The translations under genes and the position numbers were made by a program. Positions 55,831-64,000 of a DNA stretch of 64,000 nt are shown one piece after another. Source of the stretch: Paratinospora sagittata (taxonomy: Eukaryota > Streptophyta > Magnoliopsida > Ranunculales > Menispermaceae); the NCBI GenBank assembly GCA_035771175.1, contig CM069605.1, positions 19,275,788 to 19,339,787 of the forward strand. The letters run 5' to 3'. Under the pieces are notes generated by a model. That model saw nothing but the letters and a program-made list of their open reading frames with translations, searched no databases and was not told the DNA's origin. Position 1 is the first letter of the stretch. Each line of letters starts with the position of its first letter.

Positions 55831-58502
55831 TGTAACTCCCGTACCTTACGATGTCGTCATTTTGACCTGTAGAGTACCTGCATATGTATTTGATGCTCGG
55901 TGCGCGTAGGTCCGAGTGTTTTTGCATGCTTTTATGTCATTTAGAGTGCGCGTGGAGTTTCGAAACCATTGGAGACCCGTTCGACGTCGAAACATGTCAA
56001 AAATGGTGTTTTGGATCAGTGGCATGGAGGAAGAAATTCTTATCACCGATTACATCAATGGATTGATCTCCTAGATCCGTGGTATGATTGAGCTGAAATT
56101 GTATCAGCTTATTTGTCTCTGATAGGTCTTCATTATGAACGGTGAAGATCTTGATCGGAGTCGTCTACTTTGAGATATAAGACTCCAAACATTGTTTCTC
56201 GGATTTGAGGATTTTCTTGCCCAGTTTTGATCAAACGGTTGGATCTCGCAATCCCAACGTTGGATTGAGATGAAACTTTACCAGAAGGTTTGTAACTAAC
56301 TCATAAACATTTTGAATAGTTAAGATGTTAGGTTGGTGACTTGTTTGCAAGAAATTGATTATCTAAGTGCAAATAATTGCAGCAGAAAAATATGTTTTTT
56401 GGCAAATTTTCATGTCCTCAAGCTGTCAATTTAAGCAACTAGCACGTAATTTTTGGCTCATTTTCTCATTTTTCACTTAGAAAAGAGGAAAAATAGCTGG
56501 AGAAGGGAAAAGGAGAGGGAAGCTAGGGTTTTGGTGATGTTTGCTCAGAAATCCCCAAGGTTTGTATATTTTCTTGGTTTTCTTCCTTTACTCTCTTTAG
56601 TGTAAGCATGTGAGTTGTATTTTGACCTAAGCAATGCCATGGATATTTAGTTGAGGGTGTTTCAGACCTAGGGTTCCTTTGCATGTATGTTTTTATGAAC
56701 CCTAGTGTTGAATGGAGGCCATTGATACCATTTTCTCCAATTTCTCACTTTTTGTAAACGGACCTACACTTGGTTCATGGCCTTAGACTTTTCGAAATGT
56801 CTTGCATGTCATCTATGTTAGGCTTATGGACACTAGAAACTGATCCATGTATTTTGTTAGAAATTTCCATGGTGAAATCATAGGGTTTAATACAAATGGC
56901 CCTTGCTTGGTTGATTGACCTAGGGTTGAGAACAAGCCTTGCATGTCAACTATGTTGACCTAGTGGGCATTGTTGATGAACCCATGATGCTAGATCAGTA
57001 TTTTGCATGGCTGAACATGGTGACTTAGTATAATTTTAGCCTAGGCCATGTGATTTGGGAAATTTCAATGAATTTGGGGATTTGCCCAAATTTGAGGATT
57101 TTGACCTAGAGTTGGTCAATTGATGAAATTGACTTGGCAAATAGTCTAATTAACCCTATTTATGATTTAATGCCTTGTATTATACTGGTTGGATCAACCT
57201 ATTGCATTCAATTGGGTTAAATGTGGGTTAATTTGGTATTAAATTGTTGAATTGAGCAATATGGGATTAGGTCATGGGTATGACCATTTTAGAATCTTAA
57301 TTGGCTATGTAGTTGGGTTTAGACATGGTTGTTTGGCACACTTTGGACTGATTTTCAGTATTGTGTAAACCATGTCGTTTGCAGGGATTTGTGAAGGATC
57401 TAAGTAACCCAAATAGACCAATTGGGGATTGAGGTGCATTGGGGTGATTGCGGCATTCTAGTGCTTTTTTGAGGTTGGAATTGGATTGGTTAAGTCTAGC
57501 CAATCAAGTTGTGAGTGTTTCTTTACTCGTGATTTCTATATGTGACATCGTAGTATAAATGAGTCTTCAAATGCTTATCTAATGTAGTATGCTTGATTTA
57601 ATGGTTCATGAAATGTATTTGAGCATAGTCAGTTGGGAAAGCAATGTGGGTTGGATCTCCTAGCATGGGATTCTCTTTCAGGGAATTTTATTGAGGCTGG
57701 ATAGTGATCCCCAATTGTGAACCTTGTTGAGAGTTTTATGGCTTGTGTAGATAAGATCGCCTAGACATAGTATATGTTTCGGTGGGGTGATCTTATTAGC
57801 TACATGACCCCAAAAATCCTATATTAGATTACGGGTAAGAGGTCGATCAGGTAAGGGGTGTTGTGCGCTCCGACCTTTGGATTGACACTTACTCAGGAGG
57901 TGTGTAGGATTGCATGTGCATGTTTATAAAATGACATGTTTTTTCTTGGTTATGACATGATGCATTATATTTGGAATATATGTAATCTTGTGTATCACCA
58001 CTCTATTTAAACTAGTTTTAATGATCTTGCAATGTTTTATTTAAACGCATATATATGTTGCCACTTGTAGAGGACATTCACCGAGCTTGTTGTAGCTCAC
58101 TCCTCATCCTTATCTTTTCAGGATTGGATAGGAAGGGGAAAGGGAAAGCTTAGCTGCAAAGTGTTTCCCGTACCTTTTTTGATGTAGGTGTTAGTACGTT
58201 TCTTTGTATTTTGATAAATTGTACTAAATAACTCCTAATGTTTATACTTAACAATTAGATGGGTTTGTATTTGTGGTTAGGTATAAATTTGTACTTTTGA
58301 ACATTATGAACTTTGAGGAAATTTCTGGTTGTCATTTTGGGTATGTATTATATTGATGATCTTATTTATGTTCATGTGTTTGATGTTATTTTTGGGATTG
58401 TGGTATGTAGTTGGAAGGCTTATCGGGACGTCATGTATATAGAGAGAGGATATACCCGGCGTTCTGTGCCTATCATGACGTCACAGATAGTGGGTAGTGA
58501 CA
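55831..58502 (+). mobile_element. X5: complete solo LTR of family X, plus orientation (2,672 bp)
   Basis: TGTAACTCCCGTACC to GGGTAGTGACA, perfect target duplication TAATA (55826-55830 and 58503-58507). It is a family X member in the opposite orientation: reverse-complement words shared with X1 include the ATGTTGACCTAGT, TTGTTGATGAACCCATGATG and TTTTGCATGGCTGAACATGG region (about 56955-57020). The splice-acceptor-like block is at 58078-58121. No coding domains. Confidence 0.9.
58078..58121 (+). promoter_or_regulatory. Splice-acceptor-like block in X5
   Basis: TTCACCGAGCTTGTTGTAGC, then TCACTCCTCATCCTTATCTT and TTCAGG. A long pyrimidine tract before CAG makes this the most convincing acceptor of the set. 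Confidence 0.5.
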
Positions 58503-58624
58503 TAATAAGTAGAGAAAAAGGTATTTAGTAACTAGAGTACAATCCTAGAGGAAAACAACATGATATCTCATCGGTTTATTATTACTTGACACCGTACACT
58601 TGCGGTTTTGCAAGACCAAGTTAT

Positions 58625-58642
58625 TGGCGCCGTTGTTGGGGA
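58625..58642 (+). other. Primer binding site (tRNA-Asp type), element E
   Basis: TGGCGCCGTTGTTGGGGA, one difference from the perfect site in D. Six bases after the LTR end. Confidence 0.92.
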
Positions 58643-58757
58643 TAGTTTCACTCTATCTTTGCTAATATTGTTAGTAATTGATTTAGATTTTAATCTAGGT
58701 TTTTATTTTTATTTTTCTGAAATTTTTTTGATTTTTTTCTTTGTTTCTATTTTCTAA

Positions 58758-58870
58758 ACTAATTGAAGATGTGTAGGTCAAGGTTGACAAGTTCATCTTT
58801 TTGGTAGATTTTGTTGTCCTAGATATGGAAGAGGATGACGAAATTCCATTGATACTTGGGAGGTCGTTTC
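58758..58870 (+). pseudogene. Aspartic protease C-terminal part, element E (before G2)
   Basis: LIEDV, a stop, [31 protein letters not shown]: it matches [20 protein letters not shown] in element D. The active-site half of the protease and all of gag are deleted, so it begins about 120 bp after the primer site. It continues after G2 at 61737. Confidence 0.88.
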
Positions 58871-59458
58871 TGTTAACATATACGGTTTATCACTTAGCTC
58901 GTCCCTAAATATACTGTGATAAAGTATATTTTGATGATCACAAACAAAGTACTTTTCAGTGCTAAACGTGCATTTATCAATAACATATCTCAACACCTAA
59001 GGAAAAGCAAAAATACAAAGAACAACTCGATCAAGGAACTCAAGATCACATCCAACGGTAAAGTTCGTTTCAATCAAAAGGACTTCAACGTTCACATCCT
59101 GATTTCAAGATGACTTCACTCGAATGATTCGATCAAGCTTCAAGTCTTCATCTCTTAATCAACGTTCAAGACATTCAACTTAGCTCGAAATTCTTCTTGG
59201 AGCTCTCATAATAAAGAGTTGGATTTAATTATTATGACAAATGAGAAATACACAAAGTGTTTAAGGTATATGTTTCACTAATCGACATTGTTCAAACGTT
59301 TTCCAAAACCATGCACAAATCACTTGCATACTTGCATGTTTTGATCATACGTTTTACAGTATTTCAAATGATTTAATTTTCTATGTTTAATTTGAAATTT
59401 ACCGAGTTTTTATTCACATTTATCGTACATTTAATCGTGAGTCAAAACTATTTTTAAA

Positions 59459-60140
59459 GAGTCTTTCAGGACGCTAATGATTTAGTAGCACTCTCCTGAA
59501 CTTGTTAAGTCAGGACACTTATGACTCATTAGGACACTAATAACATTCAAAGTTAAATATAGCTAATTAATCAGGACGCTCACTTGTATAGTAGCGGTCT
59601 TCCTTTAGTCAACCTCTGAAGTTGTTAGGACGCTGATTCAGTATCATCTTACTAAAAGATTTCTAAAGTTCTTCAAAGAATGCATTTTTGAGGACGCTGA
59701 TAGTTATAAGTTGATTAAACTATTCTCACGCTACCTAGATTGGAGTGCCCTCACTTTTGGGAATCAACTTAGTAACTTTCAGGACGCTGATTGTCCTTTA
59801 ACGTACTTGTGTTTGGTTTCAAATGTTTTAAATATGTAGTAGGACGCGTACAGAGTTGTAGCGCCCTCGTGTTTTGTTTTATGTTTTCAAATGTAGGACG
59901 CTTACTCGGAAAGTAGCGCCCTTATGCACTTAATTGTATTAAAACATAGCATGTCGCTAATTGTGCACTAGTGCCCTTAGGGTTAAGTCGTTTATAGTGT
60001 CTACGTAAGTCAAGACGCTTACAAGTTAGTAGCGCCCTCACTTAAGTGCTCTACAGGACGCTTAGAGCGCCCTCAAGCAACAAAAAGACAAAGTTGATAT
60101 TTTGCATAAGGACACTGATTGTGGAGCAGGACGCTAATTC
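59459..60140 (+). repeat. Hairpin-module array in U3 of G2
   Basis: Modules such as AGGACGCGTAC...GTAGCGCCCTCG and AGGACGCTTACTCGG...AGCGCCCTT, the same organisation as in G1, with individual modules gained, lost or worn. Confidence 0.85.
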
Positions 60141-60406
60141 AACAACCATCATTGTTCTAATAAGTATACTGCATCAGTCTACTTTTTAAGAACATACCTC
60201 TGCACAGAGTCCTTTTCAGACTTATAAGAGATCTTCTCCGATACCTGAATTAAGTTTTCTAAAACTTTTCTATTTCATGAAAGTTGAAAAGAACCAGAAT
60301 GTTAGCGAAAATTACAGTTGCCATTTTCATATAACATTCTAGCCATTGTGTGTAAACGTTCATATTATTTGAACTTCAAATGTCTAACGGCTATGTCCTA
60401 CCAAGT

Positions 60407-60415
60407 CTATAAATA
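60407..60415 (+). promoter_or_regulatory. TATA box of G2
   Basis: CTATAAATA in CAAGTCTATAAATACCAG, as in G1 and G3. Confidence 0.7.
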
Positions 60416-61162
60416 CCAGCACTTAGGATAAAACAACTTGCCAATCTTTTTGTATTGTGCCAATACTTTTTGAAAGTTAGTCCGTGTCAAAATGTTTTTC
60501 AAAAATCTAAACTTTCAAAGTATTTTTCACTGATACCTATATGTATTCAAAATATTTTCATATTAAGCTTCAATTATATTCTTTCTTTGAAAATCTATTT
60601 AATCTGGTATCTACTCAAATTCTCGGCACTGATTCATACTTGATATCATTCTTGCTGAAGAAAAAATTTGAGAAATAGTTCGAGATATACAGTTATACTT
60701 GATTTCATATCTTAAGTACTGTATCGAACTATATCCGTAGTTGAGTCAACTACTGATCACTGAACCATAAGTTTTCATACTTATATTCTATATCTCTTTT
60801 TGAAAACTGTCTGTGTCTTCGATTTACACTAGTCCTCCATTTCTACGTTAATGTTTATTTGGTGTAATAATGTTTTCAAAGAAGCACTTAATCGATTTTC
60901 ATATCATTCATGTTTTTTGAAACCTGCCCTTGAGCAATACCTAACATTGAAAGGTAAATGACTGTTACCTGTATTTCATCTTAGCATTACATATTCATAA
61001 TTTTATATTTTGTAATGCTATGTAATGAGCTTAATTGTAAAGTGTTCTACTCAGTTAGAACCAGCATTTCTAGTGTTGTAATGCTGGTGTGTTTCTGGAC
61101 TGAAACAACCAAGACAAGTGAAGGTAGTTCACTTAATGATTTCAGGGTTGAAATCATGTCTA

Positions 61163-61470
61163 GGTTATCTCTGAACCTATAAAAGAGAAAAAGGTAAATC
61201 CTCACCTATAAGTAGAAAATAGGTTCATCCTCACCTATAAGTAGGAAATCGGTTCATCCTAACCCCATAAATGGATAGGTTCGTCCTCAACCTGTAAAAG
61301 GATAGGTTATCTCTCAACCAGTGAAAGAGAAACCAGTTCTTCCTTATCCAGCAAAAGAAAAATGGTTCTTCCTTATCTCGCAAAAGGTACACGGGTTTTT
61401 CTTAATCCCAAAAATAAGAAAATGGGTCATTCTTAGCCGGTGAAAGGATAAGATTTCCTTTAACCTGCAA
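61163..61470 (+). repeat. Tandem repeat near the 3' end of G2
   Basis: Eight to nine degenerate units such as AGGTTCATCCTCACCTATAA and CGGTTCATCCTAACCCCATA, each ending in a purine-rich AAAAGGATAGG-like half. Confidence 0.8.
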
Positions 61471-61736
61471 AAAGGCAGTTATAACGGTTTGGTTTTCACC
61501 CGTAAGAGAATCAGTTAGTGGATTGAGAAAATCCTAATCAGGAGATTAGGTAGTGGACGTAGGCTTAGCCGAACCACTATAAATCTTGTGTGTCTCAAGT
61601 TTGCAATTTAGTCTGAGTTCTAATTTTGCAATCAAGTCCAATACATATTTATGTATATCACTAAGTTATTGGAAGAAAAGTTTAAAATTGACCATCCCAC
61701 CCAATTCACCCCCCTCTTGGGTGGACCATTAGTATC

Positions 61737-62149
61737 TAGCTACAGGAAGAACATTGATAGATGTGGAGCTTGGTGAGCTAACCTTGAGGGTCAATGAGGA
61801 CAAAGTTATGTTCAAGATCTACCACATAACCGAAGTTCAAGAGAAGAAGAGTACTAGTTATCAAATTGGTGTTGTGGACGTGAATGATGATTGTATGACC
61901 AAAACTTATGATGAGGCTACACCAAAAGGCTCCTCGGTGTGCCATATTGCCAAAGTGGAGAATCTAGACGACCCTTCTCCGAAGCCATCATCTTTATATC
62001 ATGCTGAAGAGGAAGATTTGCTTCATATGATGAGTGAGCTTAAGTGGAAAGATGGCTATCTTATTCGAGCCAAGAGTCAAAAATTAATGGATTTTTATGG
62101 CGTAGATGAAGGAAATGTGAAGGTCGTTCTTCTTGATGATCCGCCGTGA
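61737..62149 (+). pseudogene. Protease end and acidic C-terminal ORF, element E
   Basis: It resumes LATGRTLIDVELGELTLRVN, the end of the protease, then an acidic stretch (VVDVNDDCMTKTYDEATPKG, NLDDPSPKPSSLYHAEEEDL) and WKDGYLIRAKSQKLMDFYGV, and ends VVLLDDPP (stop 62147-62149). The frame is open from 61754 to 62149. I do not recognise a domain after the protease. It takes the place of the lost RT, RNase H and integrase, like the acidic ORF in B. Confidence 0.75.
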
Positions 62150-62163
62150 ATGAACAAAGAAGA

Positions 62164-62210
62164 GTCGGGCTGAGGACTTTAAACCAAGCGCTTGTTGGGA
62201 GGCAACCCAT
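62164..62210 (+). other. Athila-type post-coding conserved block, element E
   Basis: GTCGGGCTGAGGACTTTAAA, then CCAAGCGCTTGTTGGGAGGC and AACCCAT, 15 bases after the ORF stop. Confidence 0.8.
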
Positions 62211-62250
62211 TTGTTTTTAAATAAGTTTTTAGTGTTATCTCAATGAACCC

Positions 62251-63229
62251 CATGACATGAATGTTTTGATGATTCGAAATATCTTCATTGTACAACATTT
62301 GATTTAATTCGAAAATAACTTGTTGTTTTATCTGGCTTTAATCGAGAAATCAAAAAACACTTTTGTAAAGTCTTCCAGGACTCTAACGTTTTAGCGGCGC
62401 CCTCCTAGACTTGATAAGTTAGGACGCTGATAAAATATTAGGACGCTCAAGGTTGAATTGATCTTATTAATAAGGACGCTTACTTGGTAATAGTGACCTT
62501 TTCTTTATTTACCTTTGAGAATGTCAGGACGTTGACTGAGTTTCAGCTCGCGGAAAGTTCTTTCTATTTTTAAGTGATTTCTATCTTTAAGGACGCTGAT
62601 AAGTTATAAGTTGAATAAATTATCAGGACGCCACTTGTGTAGGACTGCCCTCGTCTTTAAAATCAACTTAAATAACTTTCAGGACGCTTACAGTCTGTCA
62701 GCGCACTTATCATTATTTTAAAACTATTTTTAATAGTTCAGGACACTTACTCTTGAGTAGCGCCCTCTTGTGTCAAAAGTTTTAAAACAAAGCAGGTCGA
62801 TCACTGCGAAGTAGCGCCCTAATGAATTAAGTCGTTTAATTATCAAAGCAAGTCAGGACGCTTACTATTTAGTAGCGCCCTCACTTCATTGTTTAGTAGG
62901 ACATTGATGTTCTATGAACGCCCTCAAAAGAACAAAACGACAAAAATGATATTTTTACTATTCTGACTTGTACGTCCTTTTGGCCATCTTTTCAGAACAA
63001 CTTTTTGTACAAAATCAATTTTATGTATTTGTAAGAGATATTCTCTGAATCACGAACCACGTCTTCTAAAACTTTCCTTGTTCGTGTATCAGGAGAAAAT
63101 CAGAATACTCATGAAGTGTGCAGTTGCCATTTTCGTGATATATTCTAGCTGTTGTGAGTAAACATTCATATTTGAAATTCAAATTCAAATGAACAATAAC
63201 TTCATCGCTACAAGTCTATAAATACAGAC
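62251..63229 (+). mobile_element. G3: truncated copia LTR of the G family
   Basis: The first 400 or so bp are missing. The boundary with element E, near 62251, is not sharp. The hairpin array (62371-62935) and TATA box (63217-63225) are present; X6 interrupts it right after the TATA box, and the rest lies beyond the window. More diverged than G1 and G2 are from each other. Confidence 0.8.
62371..62935 (+). repeat. Hairpin-module array in U3 of G3
   Basis: Examples: AGGACTCTAACG...AGCGGCGCCCTCC, AGGACACTTACTC...AGTAGCGCCCTC and AGGACGCTTACTA...AGTAGCGCCCTC. Confidence 0.82.
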
Positions 63230-64000
63230 CGTGGCGACCCCGCACCCCGGACCACCAACCCCGCAAGGAATGGCGTGCGGAATGCTTGGGCGGGATGCCC
63301 GGCGTAGGCATCTCCAACCACTTCTCAACCCCCGTGAGGTGGTTGAGAGCCTACGAGCCTTGTCTCAAACAACAACATAATATAAAAAGGTACTAAACAA
63401 AACTACCAACCATATTAATCATCAAAGACAAGAGATAATCCATTAAAATGGACCATAAATAAAACCATAATCCCTACAGTTCATCAAGATGGACATACAC
63501 ATAAAGTCCAAAACTATGGGTACAAAAAAACCGTCATATGCCCACATGGTCTATCTAACAAGTCCCAACTCACTCATACTACAATGTGGTAAATTTTATA
63601 ATTACATAGTCCAAAATATAATACATCATAATTTAAAACACAGTTCAATCAAAATGCCTCTCAACTCACATCGAGGCCTTGGATTCTCTCGCCGGCAAGG
63701 CCCTAAAGTTATGACTACTTCTTTGCCCTTATTCGGGACAGAAGGACCTGAAAGAGGAAAATGAGGGTGAGCCAATGGTGCCCAATGAATAGAATTCAAA
63801 TATTGTATCAATACTCATCAATAAATATCATGTATACATGTCAATGTGTAGCATGATTAAAAGCTCATAACATATAGATATCAAGCATTTATAATAAGTT
63901 GGATGCAAATAAAAGCCTATCAATTTGGATCCACATTCCACATGCATTGGGGTTACTAGTGCACGTTAATTTCACCCTACCGTTCTCATCCCAAATATTT
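63230..64000 (-). mobile_element. X6: family X LTR, start only
   Basis: GTGGCGACCCCGCACCCC at 63231 matches the X2 and X1 starts; the first T of TGTGG is C here. It includes the splice-acceptor-like block (63747-63788). It is inserted a few bases after the TATA box of G3. The window ends before its other end, so solo status and target duplication cannot be judged. Confidence 0.88.
63747..63788 (-). promoter_or_regulatory. Splice-acceptor-like block in X6
   Basis: Minus strand: TCATTGGGCACCATTGGCTC, then ACCCTCATTTTCCTCTTTCA and GG. Confidence 0.5.

Larger units (their letters stand above)
54440..58618 (+). repeat. Element E 5' LTR (about 1.5 kb without X5)
   Basis: TGATGAGTACGAC to TTGCAAGACCA. 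It shares landmarks with the B LTR: TATCTTGGGCTATACAACTC, TTTCTACTTCTTCCTTACTT, CCTTGGGTTGGAACAAGAAA, TAATGAGTTGCTAGGGTTTT, ATCCTAGAGGA and ATATCTCATCGGTT. The X5 LTR is inserted at 55831-58502; the LTR proper is 54440-55830 plus 58508-58618. Confidence 0.88.
58871..61731 (+). mobile_element. G2: solo LTR of the SIRE-like copia family (2,861 bp)
   Basis: TGTTAACATATAC to GGACCATTA (the terminal CA of G1 is mutated here). Target duplication GTTTC (58866-58870) / GTATC (61732-61736), one mismatch; removal rejoins LGRSF with LATGRTLIDVELG. It has the same hairpin array (about 59459-60140), TATA box (60407-60415) and terminal tandem repeat (61163-61470) as G1. Confidence 0.9.
54440..62250 (+). 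mobile_element. Element E: Athila-like Ty3/gypsy element, interior mostly deleted, plus strand
   Basis: A 5' LTR (54440-58618, interrupted by X5), primer site (58625-58642), a protease fragment split by copia solo LTR G2, an acidic C-terminal ORF, and the Athila-type block (62164-62210), after which G3 begins. gag, RT, RNase H and integrase are absent. No 3' LTR is seen before the window ends. Left flank is the F integrase. Confidence 0.85.

Overview
The window looks like pericentromeric or centromeric heterochromatin of a flowering plant. I see no host gene. Everything I can identify is satellite DNA or plant LTR retrotransposon sequence: Tekay-type Ty3/gypsy chromoviruses, Athila-type Ty3/gypsy elements with tRNA-Asp primer sites, and SIRE-like Ty1/copia LTRs. 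No coding domain is intact, and I cannot name the species.

Layout. 1-9641: Tekay-like chromovirus A on the minus strand. Its 3' LTR is cut by the window edge. It carries two unusual extra ORFs, one before gag and one after the chromodomain. 9642-24726: a satellite array of about 343-bp monomers in a five-monomer higher-order repeat, split by an X-family solo LTR (14254-17245). 24727-35730: Athila-like element B on the plus strand, with X-family LTRs in its 5' LTR (24764-27568) and interior (30966-33987). 35731-36243: 3' part of a copia-type LTR. 36244-40317: chromovirus C on the minus strand (gag remnant plus X-family 5' LTR), with a 495-bp palindromic element inserted in the LTR (39008-39502). 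40318-54439: chromovirus F on the plus strand (gag, zinc knuckle, protease, RT, RNase H, integrase), interrupted by a copia solo LTR (42932-45625) and by Athila element D (46285-54001, minus strand). 54440-about 62250: Athila element E on the plus strand, inserted in the F integrase and itself hit by an X-family solo LTR (55831-58502) and a copia solo LTR (58871-61731). About 62250-63229: a third, truncated copia LTR. 63230-64000: start of a sixth X-family LTR inserted beside the TATA box of that copia LTR.

How the parts relate. Insertion order can be read from nesting: F is oldest, then D, E and the copia LTRs, then the X LTRs; the deepest nest is X in copia in E in F. Five complete solo LTRs with recognisable 5-bp target duplications lie close together, which suggests frequent LTR-LTR recombination. 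All three Athila elements have lost reverse transcriptase and RNase H while keeping LTRs and primer sites, so any recent movement would have needed enzymes supplied in trans.

The items most worth a second look are: the palindromic element at 39008-39502, with back-to-back tRNA-like Pol III boxes and two unrelated but equivalent hairpins; the five-monomer satellite, whose monomer folds into a long stem and shows an internal half-monomer inversion; the two extra ORFs of chromovirus A; arrays of short GC-rich near-palindromes upstream of promoters in unrelated LTR families; and a 3' splice-acceptor-like block conserved in all the chromovirus LTRs.
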